NCBI RefSeq assembly: GCF_017876395.1
Contig: NZ_JAGINX010000001.1
Coordinates: forward strand, 2,294,001 to 2,358,000
Reading direction: 5' to 3'
DNA: 64,000 nucleotides
From: Nesterenkonia lacusekhoensis
GTDB taxonomy: Bacteria > Actinomycetota > Actinomycetes > Actinomycetales > Micrococcaceae
The notes below the pieces were generated by a model. It had not been told where the DNA came from, searched no databases, and was given only the letters and a program-made list of their open reading frames with translations. Positions 9,059-17,470 of the stretch are shown here, one piece after another. The position numbers and the translations under genes are program-made. Position 1 is the stretch's first letter, and each line of letters opens with the position of its first letter.

Positions 9059-9172
9059 CCCCGCACATGGAAGTTCCGGGCCCTCAGGTCAGCAGCATTG
9101 CTCGAGTGACTGGGCGAGTGGAGCAGCCGTACTGCCAGCACTTCTTGCTCTTCTGCGGACCCGGGATGGGGT

Positions 9173-9223
9173 GCGGAACCTATAATCCGTTGGTCGCGGG
9201 TTCGATCCCCACAGGGCCCACCA
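9173..9223 (+). other. tRNA 3'-half remnant resembling elongator tRNA-Met
   Basis: GCGGA/TCCGT can pair as an anticodon stem around a degenerate loop ACCTATAA, as if CTCATAA had lost bases. Next come a T-arm with the canonical TTCGATC loop and the acceptor strand AGGGCCC-A-CCA. One T-stem pair is mismatched (C-A), and no 5' half lies at the expected distance upstream. It matches the 7591-7628 remnant at about 35 of 38 positions. Confidence 0.65.
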
Positions 9224-9270
9224 GATCATTGCCCGGCACAGGCCGATACCTGCAGCCGCGTCCCTCACCC

Positions 9271-9777
9271 TCAATCAGCAAGGCGCTTCTCGAAGAGCGT
9301 CACAGGACGCCAACCCCGCTCGGGCGGGAATCTGTGCGATCCCACTTCGGTGTAGCCCCGGGCTCCGTAGTAGCTGCGCAGCGCGTCGTTCGAGGTGACG
9401 CAGTCCAGCCGCGCCAACCGATGTCCGCGGGCGGAGATCATCGATTCGGCAGCACTGAGCACTCGGCGCCCGAGCCCCTGGCCGGCGTGAGTGCGGGAAA
9501 CCATGAGGCCATGGACATAACCTGCCGGCGCGATGCCTGAATCGGGCCAGATGTCCGGATCGCCGTCGAGGATCCGGACAGCAGCGGCCACGTGGTCGCC
9601 GTCCCTTACGAGGTGCCATTCCTGGCGAGAGATCTGCTCCAGGAAATCGGAGGGCTTGGTCTCGCCAGGAGACCATTGGGTGATCCCGATGCCCTCTTGC
9701 CACTGCGCCAGCTCTTCCCGCAGCGCATGCAGGGCCTGGGCATCCTCGAGGCGGGCACGGTGCAGCATCACCACCAT
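9271..9777 (-). CDS. GNAT-family N-acetyltransferase
   Basis: 168 residues of one GNAT domain. Motif A is clear: VHGLMVSRTHAGQGLGRRVL, with the acetyl-CoA-binding Q/R-x-x-G-x-G/A pattern, followed by the NDALRSYYGARGYTEVG region (motif B). The substrate cannot be predicted. The gene lies alone on the minus strand, divergent from the ABC importer operon, and shares about 170 bp of upstream region with it. Confidence 0.85.
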   Translation of the reverse strand: MVVMLHRARLEDAQALHALREELAQWQEGIGITQWSPGETKPSDFLEQISRQEWHLVRDGDHVAAAVRILDGDPDIWPDSGIAPAGYVHGLMVSRTHAGQGLGRRVLSAAESMISARGHRLARLDCVTSNDALRSYYGARGYTEVGSHRFPPERGWRPVTLFEKRLAD

Positions 9778-9952
9778 TCTGCCCGTGCCCGAGTTTCATG
9801 ACCGCACCACAGCACGTTCGGTGACAACCCAGCCTCCACGCCCCAGCGTTGACGCAACATTCAACGGGATCCGGTTACTTTCACCCTACGCTCACTCCAA
9901 ATACACCGAACGTACTCTGGAGATTCACTGGGAGCCCGTAGGTTGCTTCGCT

Positions 9953-11056
9953 GTGGAACAGACGACGAAGAACGCGAGCATCAGCATTGAGATCGAAGGG
10001 CTCTCTCGCATCTTCAGCGACGGCACCGGGCTCCATCCCACGGATCTGAAGATCCGCGCTGGCGAGTTCGTCAGCATCCTGGGCCCTTCCGGCTGTGGGA
10101 AGTCCACTCTCCTGCGCTGCCTGGCCGGCTTGGAGTCTCCTGACCAGGGCACCGTGAGATTCGGCGACCGAGTCGTCACGGGACCCACGGTGAAGGACAC
10201 CCCAGCGAACCGACGCCGGATCGGGATGGTCTTCCAGGACCTTGCCCTCTGGCCCCACCTGTCCGTCCTTGGGAACGCAGCCTTCCCTCTCCAGGTGTCC
10301 GCGCGCCGCGGCGGGAACTCACAGCGCGGCGAAGTCAAGGCTCAGGCTGAAGAAGCACTCGCCCTCGTCGGGATGGAGAAGTTCACGGACAAGATGCCGC
10401 ATCAGCTCTCAGGAGGCCAGCAGCAACGGGTCGCCATCGCCCGCGCGGTGGTGGCCGCCCCTGACGTGCTGCTGATGGATGAGCCCTTCTCCGCACTCGA
10501 CGCGACCCTTCGCGCCCAGCTGCGCATGGAGCTCGTCGAACTCACGCGCCGCCTCGGCCTCACCACGCTCTATGTCACCCATGACCAGGAAGAGGCCATG
10601 GCGATGTCCCAGCGCATCGTGGTGATGCACGCCGGGCAGATCCTCCAGTTCGACGCCCCGGAGACCCTCTACCGACATCCTTCTCATGAATTCGTGGCTG
10701 AGTTCGTCGGGACGTTCAACAAACTCCCTCCAGCGTTCCGACGCAACGGGAGAACTGAAGGAGTGCGCCCGGAGAACGTCACCGCCGTGGACTCGGCCGC
10801 ACTGTCTGACCCGGCCGCGCCGTCGGATCCGGACGCAATCCTGCTGGAAGCCACCCCGCTGGCCTGCACCTACACAGGCGGCCGCTACCTCGTCCGCTGC
10901 CAGGTCGAAGGCGTTGAGGAGCACTGGGCAGTGGAGTCCTCCACTCGCGTGGAACTCGACAGCCTGCTGCGTCTCTCCGTATCCCCCGAACACGTGCTCA
11001 CCCTGGGCTCAGCACCAGAACCGATCCGAGCACCAGGCATGCGCCAGCCCGCCTGA
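9953..11056 (+). CDS. ABC importer ATP-binding protein, FbpC/PotA-like (iron/phosphonate/thiamine class)
   Basis: 367 residues from a GTG start (VEQTTKNASISIEIEG). Longer upstream readings have no family similarity. Walker A is GPSGCGKST, the signature is LSGGQQQR, Walker B is VLLMDEPFSALD, and the switch His lies in YVTHDQEEAM. The C-terminal ~110 residues form a TOBE-like regulatory domain (VRPENVTAV ... YTGGRYLVRC). It is the first gene of a four-gene operon with a binding protein, a fused permease and a phosphoesterase. The substrate is not certain: Fe3+, 2-aminoethylphosphonate, thiamine and organophosphate importers all use this ATPase class. Confidence 0.88.
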   Translation: MEQTTKNASISIEIEGLSRIFSDGTGLHPTDLKIRAGEFVSILGPSGCGKSTLLRCLAGLESPDQGTVRFGDRVVTGPTVKDTPANRRRIGMVFQDLALWPHLSVLGNAAFPLQVSARRGGNSQRGEVKAQAEEALALVGMEKFTDKMPHQLSGGQQQRVAIARAVVAAPDVLLMDEPFSALDATLRAQLRMELVELTRRLGLTTLYVTHDQEEAMAMSQRIVVMHAGQILQFDAPETLYRHPSHEFVAEFVGTFNKLPPAFRRNGRTEGVRPENVTAVDSAALSDPAAPSDPDAILLEATPLACTYTGGRYLVRCQVEGVEEHWAVESSTRVELDSLLRLSVSPEHVLTLGSAPEPIRAPGMRQPA

Positions 11057-11091
11057 CCTTTCATCACATCGACAACACCCGAAGGAACACG

Positions 11092-12174
11092 ATGAGTGCA
11101 CCTAAGAACCTGTCTGACCACCCCCTCCGAACCCTGAGTGCCTTCGGTCTGCTCTCCGTCCTGGCGCTGAGCGCCTGCGGCAGCGCCGAAAAGGCCGAGG
11201 CCGACTCCGAAGACAGGGACGACGCCGCCGCGGCCGACTCCGAGATCGCGTGGGAAGCGCCGGAGGACCTGGAAGGTTCCGTGACCCTCTACGCCGCCAA
11301 CCCCCAGGGGCTCAACGAAGAACTGGCCGAGGAGTTCACCGAACTCACCGGCGTCGACGTGGAGATCTACGGAGACACCACCGGTTCCATCACTGCCCGC
11401 CTCGACGCCGAGTGGGAGAACCCCCAGGCCGATGTCGTCTACCTGGCCTCCTGGGGCCCGGCCTCCGCCTACGCCTCAGAAGGACATGTGGCGGATTACA
11501 CCCCGGAGTCCTCCGATCAGATCCACGAAGACTGGATCGGGGACGGCTTCTACGGGCGGGACGGCTCCGCACTGGCACTCACGGTGAACACCAACGCCGC
11601 CCCCTCCACGCCCAGCGACTGGGAGGACCTCGCCGGCGATGAGTTTGAGGACCTCGTACTCATGCCGGATCCGCGGGAGTCGGGCACCGCCCGCGACCTG
11701 ATCGCCGCGATGGTCTCAACATGGGGCGAAGACGAGACCTGGGAACTCTTCGACGCCCTCTTTGAGAACGGTATGGACGTCCAGGGCGCCAACGGACCTG
11801 CACTCGACGCCGTCACCGCAGGCTCCTATGCCGCAGTCCTCGGCGGCGTCGACTACTCCGCCTACTCCGCCATCGACTCCGGCGAAGCGCTTGAAGTCGT
11901 CTTCGCAGATTCCGGCACGATGGTCTCCCCACGCCCCTTCTTCATCCTCGACGAGGCGCCCAACCCGGAGAACGCAGAGGCCCTCGTGGACTTCTTCCTC
12001 TCTCAGCAGGGACAGGAAGCATCCGCAGGGAACAACATGATCCCCGCCCAGCCCTCTGTTCCGGCGGAACACGTCGACTACGAGGACGTGGACCTGCTCG
12101 ACTACGACCTCGATGCCATCGAGGCTGACGGCGAGGACATCCTCGACGAGTTCGTCTCCCGCTACCTGAGCTGA
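11092..12174 (+). CDS. Extracellular solute-binding lipoprotein (family 1, Fe3+/phosphonate class)
   Basis: 360 residues. The signal peptide ends in a lipobox (SVLALSACG), followed by a very acidic linker (AEADSEDRDDAAAADSE). The mature protein has the SBP_bac fold typical of Fbp/PhnS-like proteins: SVTLYAANPQGLNEELAEEF at the front, a DVVYLASWGPA segment and NNMIPAQPSVPAE near the end. The strong acidity may reflect salt adaptation. It lies 35 bp after the ATPase gene and should deliver substrate to the two-domain permease that follows. Confidence 0.87.
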   Translation: MSAPKNLSDHPLRTLSAFGLLSVLALSACGSAEKAEADSEDRDDAAAADSEIAWEAPEDLEGSVTLYAANPQGLNEELAEEFTELTGVDVEIYGDTTGSITARLDAEWENPQADVVYLASWGPASAYASEGHVADYTPESSDQIHEDWIGDGFYGRDGSALALTVNTNAAPSTPSDWEDLAGDEFEDLVLMPDPRESGTARDLIAAMVSTWGEDETWELFDALFENGMDVQGANGPALDAVTAGSYAAVLGGVDYSAYSAIDSGEALEVVFADSGTMVSPRPFFILDEAPNPENAEALVDFFLSQQGQEASAGNNMIPAQPSVPAEHVDYEDVDLLDYDLDAIEADGEDILDEFVSRYLS

Positions 12175-12188
12175 GGTTCATCCCCTCC

Positions 12189-13859
12189 ATGCCGCTCACC
12201 GCTCAGGAGCGCCGAACACGGAACGCGGCGACGCCGCTGCTGATCCTGCTGATCATAGGCGTCGCCGCGCCTCTGTCCATGGTGCTCATCCGTGCTGTCA
12301 TCGGGTATGGAGACCAGCCTTCCGCGCTGCCCGAACTCACTGACCCCCGCCACCTGCGCACCCTCGGAAACACGGTGATGCTGGGGCTCCTGGTGGTGGC
12401 AGTCGCAACAGCGATGGCCGCGCCGCTGGCGTTCCTCATGTCCTGGACGAAGATGCGCCGTCACCGGTGGATCGACGTCCTGCTCATGCTGCCCTTCATG
12501 ACACCGCCCTACGTCTCAGCGCTGGCGTGGATCGACGTGACCCGCTTCAACGGCCTCGCCGATCAGATCCTCGGCGAGGGCGGCGGCGATCTCGTCCGGA
12601 CCATCATCCTGAGCCCCTTCGGCATGGCGCTGGTGATGGCCAGCGAGGTTTTCACGTTCCTCTACCTGATCCTCCGCAACTACCTGGACGCGGTCCCCGG
12701 AAGCGTCGATGAGGCCGCGGCAGTCTCTGGGGCTTCGCCCCGAGAGCGCTTCACCCGCATCCTTCTCCCGCTCTGCACCCCTGCGTATTCCTTCGGTGCG
12801 CTGATCGTCTTCATCCGCGCCTCCGGGGAGTTCGGCACACCGGTCACGCTCGGCAACCAGATCGGCTTTCCGGTCCTCGTCTCCGAGATCTACCGCTCGG
12901 TGACCATCAACCCGTTGGACTTCCCCACCGCCGCGGCCCTGTCCAGCGTACTGCTCTGGCTGGGCTGTGCCGCGTGGGTCCTTCAACAGTGGATCGGTCG
13001 CCGCGAACAGCCCTTCGGCGGACGTGCCCGACGCCGGGCCGGAGTGACGCTCAGCCGCTGGGCTGAAGCCTTGGGGTGGTTCTGGCTCTCCGCCGTCGCC
13101 CTGGTCTCGGTCATCATTCCCTATGTGGGGATCTTCATCGGCGCGATGACGGTGCTGCGGTCACAGCCTCTCTCCGCGGAGAACCTCACCTTCGACTTCT
13201 TCGGCATCGTGCTGCGTTCCAGCAGCGGTCAGCAGGCGCTCCAGAACAGCGCGTCCCTCGCGCTCATCGCAGCGACCATCGCAACGGTCATCGCGGTGGC
13301 GAGCACCTTGACCTCGGCCCGCCTGAAGCGGCATCCGATCGGCCGCGGAGTGGACCTGTTGGCCGTGGGCTCAGACACTGTGCCGACCATCGTCATGGCG
13401 ATCGGCCTGATCTTCCTCTGGAACTCGCCCTGGCTTCCGGCCAGCCCCTACAACTCTTCGTGGATGCTGGTGCTGGGCTACACCCTGGTTCTGCTGCCCA
13501 TGGTCGTCCAGAACGTCAAGACCGCACGCAGCACCGTCGATGAGCGCTACCTGGAGGCGGCGAATGCCTCCGGCGCGACAGCCGCCCAGACGTTCCTGCG
13601 AGTCATGCTGCCCCTGCTGATGCCTGGCATCGTCGCAGGTTGGCTCCTGGGTCTGCTGCTGGCCTTCCGCGAAGTGGTGATCTCCTCCCTGCTCCGCCCC
13701 GGATCGTACCCTCTGCTCTCACCCTGGATCATGAGCGAATTCGATCAGGGCTTCCGCGCAGAGGCTATGGCCATGACCGTCATCGGCATCCTCGGCTCCA
13801 CCGCCGTGCTGGTGATCGTCGACTCTCTCCGCCGCAGATACCTCACCCCGAGAGGATGA
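12189..13859 (+). CDS. ABC importer permease, two fused FbpB-type domains
   Basis: 556 residues with about 12 membrane segments in two homologous halves. Each half carries an EAA loop that docks the ATPase: EAAAVSGASPRERFTRILLP in the first and EAANASGATAAQTFLRVMLP in the second. The fused arrangement is typical of FbpB (iron) and PhnU/V-like (phosphonate) importers. It begins 14 bp after the binding-protein stop, and its TGA overlaps a possible ATG (ATGA at 13856) for the next gene. It forms the whole inner-membrane channel by itself. Confidence 0.88.
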   Translation: MPLTAQERRTRNAATPLLILLIIGVAAPLSMVLIRAVIGYGDQPSALPELTDPRHLRTLGNTVMLGLLVVAVATAMAAPLAFLMSWTKMRRHRWIDVLLMLPFMTPPYVSALAWIDVTRFNGLADQILGEGGGDLVRTIILSPFGMALVMASEVFTFLYLILRNYLDAVPGSVDEAAAVSGASPRERFTRILLPLCTPAYSFGALIVFIRASGEFGTPVTLGNQIGFPVLVSEIYRSVTINPLDFPTAAALSSVLLWLGCAAWVLQQWIGRREQPFGGRARRRAGVTLSRWAEALGWFWLSAVALVSVIIPYVGIFIGAMTVLRSQPLSAENLTFDFFGIVLRSSSGQQALQNSASLALIAATIATVIAVASTLTSARLKRHPIGRGVDLLAVGSDTVPTIVMAIGLIFLWNSPWLPASPYNSSWMLVLGYTLVLLPMVVQNVKTARSTVDERYLEAANASGATAAQTFLRVMLPLLMPGIVAGWLLGLLLAFREVVISSLLRPGSYPLLSPWIMSEFDQGFRAEAMAMTVIGILGSTAVLVIVDSLRRRYLTPRG

Positions 13860-13865
13860 CGAACC

Positions 13866-14621
13866 CTGAACACCATCGCCCTGATCTCAGACCTCCACAT
13901 CGGAGCACCCGTCAAAGGCACCGGTATCCCGAAAGCCCAGGCCACAGAGGACGCGTATTCAGCGATCGATCAGCTGCAGGAGCAGCTGCTCTGCTCCGAA
14001 GCTGAGGCGGTCCTCTGTGCCGGTGATGTCTTCGACCGCCACGACGCCAGTGAACGCGCCCTGGCACGTGCCGAGGACCTCTTCGCCTCATTCCACGAAG
14101 CCGGCCTGCCCACACTGGTGATCGGTGGAAATCACGACGTCGAATCTCCGCTCACCGAACAGCTGCATCTCCCCGGGTCCGCCCGGTGGGTCGGCAGAGG
14201 GCCACTCGGTCGAGATGGTTCCGACACTGTGCTGTGGCACGAGATGAACATTGCTGTGCACGGCCAGGGGGTCCGGGACAGGGATGAGCTGCGAGACCTC
14301 GGCAGCGGGTACCCCACCCCGGTCTCAGGCATGATCAACATCGGACTCCTCCACACCAGCCTGACCGGTGAATGGAGCAACCGGGCCTGCGCCCCGACAA
14401 CTGTCCGAGCGTTGCAGGAAGTCCAGTACGACGCCTGGGTCCTCGGCCACGTTCACCAACCCATGGTTCTCTCCGAGGCCCCCCTGATCGCCTACCCGGG
14501 CAGCGTCCACACCCACAAGGCGGGCGAGGCCGGAGGTGAAGGCTACGCGCTGCTCACGCTCACACCGGACGCTGCGCCGTCTCTCGAGTTCCGCTCCCTC
14601 CAACCTCAGCTGCAGCTTTAG
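13866..14621 (+). CDS. Calcineurin-like metallophosphoesterase (CTG start or 1-nt frameshift at the 5' end)
   Basis: About 251 residues with all metallophosphoesterase motifs: D-x-H in ISDLHIGA, GDVFDRHD, GGNHDVE, a His in GLLHTSL and GHVHQP. The family resembles SbcD/MPP-type phosphodiesterases. The in-frame region upstream hits TGA at 13857, so the only upstream start is CTG at 13866. Alternatively, deleting one C from CCC at 13864-13866 joins ATG at 13856 in frame (MTNLNTIALISD), which would restore an ATGA overlap with the permease. Its place in the importer operon suggests that the imported solute is a phosphate ester. That is inference. Confidence 0.8.
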   Translation: MNTIALISDLHIGAPVKGTGIPKAQATEDAYSAIDQLQEQLLCSEAEAVLCAGDVFDRHDASERALARAEDLFASFHEAGLPTLVIGGNHDVESPLTEQLHLPGSARWVGRGPLGRDGSDTVLWHEMNIAVHGQGVRDRDELRDLGSGYPTPVSGMINIGLLHTSLTGEWSNRACAPTTVRALQEVQYDAWVLGHVHQPMVLSEAPLIAYPGSVHTHKAGEAGGEGYALLTLTPDAAPSLEFRSLQPQLQL

Positions 14622-14766
14622 CCCGACGGGTAGCTCCGCGGCCGAGTCAGTTTCGCAGGGGCAGCCCGCTGCCAGGCCCGACCGGACTCGTGCCCTCATG
14701 CCTCATGCGCTCTCGGCATCACTGTTGCCTGGGAATGCGCTATCCACTTAGTGTGAGCCACGTTAC

Positions 14767-15663
14767 ATGCCCAAGAACTGCTCACCACTGACCAGAGGGA
14801 TCGATACCGCGCCGAGCCGAGGACCATCCGCCGCCCGCACCACCAGTACTACTCGCACCGTCCGCACCACCCGTTCAGCTCGTACCGCCGCGGCCGCCGT
14901 CGGCTGCGCCGCCGTGCTGAGCCTGACCGCAGGATCGGTGTCAGCCGGCCCGGTCGCCACATCACAGGTCGCCGCACAGAACGATCAGACCGGCCACCAG
15001 CTGGAGGCCCTGGACCGCGGCCTGGTCGCCGTCGGGACCGAGGACGGTGTGCACCTCAGCTGGCGCCTACTCGGCGACGAAGTCTCCGGCGCCACCGGTC
15101 ACGGCATGAACGGCCCGAACTTCCATGTGCTGCGCGACGGCGAGCGCATCGCCACAGTCAACGACTCGACCAACTTCCACGACCCCGACGGCGGCGCGGA
15201 CGCGACCTACACCGTCACCCCGGTGGGCAACGCTGCGCACAACGGCCCGGACGGCGAAGCTGAGGTCTGGGCCGACGGCCACTATGACCTGCCCCTGCAG
15301 AAGCCGGAGCCCGGCACCACCCCGGCGGGCGAAGAGTACGACTATCACGCCAATGACGTCTCAGTCGGCGACGTCACCGGTGACGGACAGTACGAGTTCG
15401 TCGTCAAGTGGGACCCCAGCAACTCCAAGGACGTCTCTCAGGTGGGCTACACGGGCGAGGTGTACGTGGACACCTACACCTTGGACGGCGAGCTGCTGAA
15501 CCGCATCGAGCTGGGTCCCAACATCCGCGCCGGAGCGCACTACACCCAGTTCCTGGTCTATGACTTCGACGGCGACGGCACCGCAGAGATCATGATGAAG
15601 ACCGCCCCCGGCACCGTGGCCGGCGACGGCGAGCACATCACCATGCCTCAGGAGGACCTCGAC
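14767..15663 (+). pseudogene. Secreted rhamnogalacturonan lyase (PL11-like), truncated by ISL3
   Basis: About 299 residues remain. A long basic leader and signal peptide (TAAAAVGCAAVLSLTAGSVSAGP) precede the N-terminal PL11 signature HQLEALDRGLVAVGTEDGVH and SWRLLGDE, a fibronectin-like segment with FHVLRDGERI, and FG-GAP-like calcium-binding repeats (VGDVTGDGQYEFVVKWDP, VYDFDGDGTAEIMMKTAPG). Full PL11 lyases have about 600 residues or more, so the catalytic part is largely missing. The frame enters the IS at 15664. The sequence beyond the IS is an unrelated gene, so the rest was deleted or moved, not just separated. Confidence 0.8.
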
Positions 15664-16358
15664 GGCTCTTCGCGTTTGAGGGTGTAGAAGCAGGGACGAG
15701 TGGCGGGGTCGGCGTGGCGGTGGGTGGATAGAGGTCGAGGTCTTCCGAAGATGGGAGTTCCTACACTGCCCATCTGAAAGACCTCGACGTGCCTAAGCCT
15801 ACTTTCACCTGTCCTGACCTCAACAGCTTCTGCCTCCTCGACTCCCTCGGACTCACGGTCACTGGCCAGCAGACCCGGCGCGACCGAGCAGTCCTGGAAT
15901 GCCGTCTCACCGAGGATGATCGGTGGTGCCGGAACTGTGGCGGCCAAGGCGTCCCACGGGCACGGTGGTGCGGAAGCTTGCGCATCTGCCACTGGGGTGG
16001 CGGCCCACCACCTTGTGGGTGAGGGTCCGCCGGTACCGGTGCGCCGACTGCGCACGGGTCTGGCGGCAGGACACCACTGCAGCCGCCGAACCGCGGGCGA
16101 AGCTCAGCAGACATGCGGTGCTGTGGGCGCTGAAATCAGTGGTGATCGACCGGATGTCGATTGCTAGGGTCGCTGCCGCACTGGCATCCTCGTGGCACAC
16201 CGTCAACGACGCTGTCCTTACTGCTGGCAGGCAACTGCTCATCGAGGACCCCGCGCGGCTCGACGGCGTGAGGGTTGGCATGACCCCCTAATTTCGGTCC
16301 ACGAGTTATGAGAGTCGCACTAGCGCCCGACGCTCCGGGCAGGAAAACTGGTGTGACC

Positions 16359-16643
16359 ATGACAAGCAAGAGAAGACGCCATACCCCGGAACAGATCATC
16401 CGGAAGCTCCAAGACGCTGAGAAGCTCCAGGCAGAAGGCCACGACGTCGCCGCCACCGCCCGCGAACTGGGAGTCACCGAGGCCACCTACTACCGGTGGA
16501 AGAACCAATACGGCGGGCTCAAAGCCGAAGACGCCAAACGGCTGAAGGAACTTCAGAAGCAAAACGACCGGCTCAAGAAGCTCCTGGCCGAGGCGGAGCT
16601 GGAGAAGGCCGCGCTGAAGGAGCTGGCGGAGGGAAACTTCTAA
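16359..16643 (+). CDS. IS3-family transposase OrfA
   Basis: 94 residues beginning [17 protein letters not shown]. The helix-turn-helix region is [24 protein letters not shown], followed by a coiled coil ([28 protein letters not shown]). The classical -1 slippery heptamer GGGAAAC lies at 16631-16637, two codons before the stop. Slipping there continues as [10 protein letters not shown] into orfB, giving the OrfAB transposase. Confidence 0.93.
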   Translation: MTSKRRRHTPEQIIRKLQDAEKLQAEGHDVAATARELGVTEATYYRWKNQYGGLKAEDAKRLKELQKQNDRLKKLLAEAELEKAALKELAEGNF

Positions 16644-16678
16644 GCCCGGACCGGCGCCGAGCAGCTGCGCGACACCTG

Positions 16679-17470
16679 ATGGCCACCATGGGCATCAGTG
16701 AACGCAGAGCCACCGCGCTGGCCGGGCTTGCCCGATCCGCCTTCCGCCGGGCACTGAAGTCTGAGAACGCTGGTGATCCTGATGCTGGGCTGCGGGCCTG
16801 GCTACGGGCTTATGCAAAGGACCACCCGCGCTGGGGCTACCGGCGGGCCTATCATGATGCCCGAGCCGAGGGCTGGGCGGTCAACCATAAGAAGGTCCAG
16901 CGGCTCTGGCGTGAAGAGGGCCTGCGGGTTCCGGTGAGACGTCGACGCAAACGCGTGGGGTCCTCCACCGCGGAAGCCCCGCAGGCGGACGCGCCGAATG
17001 TGGTGTGGGCGGTGGACTTCCAATTCGACGCCGATGAGACGGGCCGGGCGATCAAGATCGCCTCGATCGTCGATGAGCACACTCGCGAATGCCTGGGCGG
17101 GATCGTGGCCCGCAGCATCACCGGTGATGACCTCACCGCCCACCTCGACGCTATCGCCGCTGACCGGGGGCTTCCAGAGGTCCTACGGTGTGACAACGGC
17201 CCGGAGCTGATCTGCCACGCGATGGCCGACTGGGCCGGGGAGGTCACGGGGATCCACTACATCCCGCCGGGTGCGCCGTGGCGCAATGGGTACGTGGAGT
17301 CCTTCAACAGCAGGATCCGGGATGAGTGCCTGAACATCACCAGCTTCTGGTCTTTGACCCATGCTCGGGTGATCATCACGGATTGGAAGAAGGAATACAA
17401 CACCATCCGGCGCCACTCAGCGCTCGGGTACCGCAGCCCGGCTGAGTATGCTGAAATCTGTACCCATTGA
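16679..17470 (+). CDS. IS3-family transposase OrfB (DDE integrase)
   Basis: About 264 residues from ATG 16679, with the open frame extending back to the frameshift site. It has an HTH_21 region ([18 protein letters not shown] and [12 protein letters not shown]) and then the rve core with D in [11 protein letters not shown] in VLRCDNGPE and E in [16 protein letters not shown]. All three catalytic acids are present. It probably acts as the C-terminal part of an OrfAB fusion made by -1 frameshifting at GGGAAAC. Confidence 0.92.
   Translation: MATMGISERRATALAGLARSAFRRALKSENAGDPDAGLRAWLRAYAKDHPRWGYRRAYHDARAEGWAVNHKKVQRLWREEGLRVPVRRRRKRVGSSTAEAPQADAPNVVWAVDFQFDADETGRAIKIASIVDEHTRECLGGIVARSITGDDLTAHLDAIAADRGLPEVLRCDNGPELICHAMADWAGEVTGIHYIPPGAPWRNGYVESFNSRIRDECLNITSFWSLTHARVIITDWKKEYNTIRRHSALGYRSPAEYAEICTH

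Noticed and set aside
9173-9223. A functional tRNA gene
   Set aside because: The T-arm and CCA end are good, but no 5' acceptor strand or D-arm lies within 75-95 nt. GGGCCCT at about 9079 is too distant and is self-complementary anyway.
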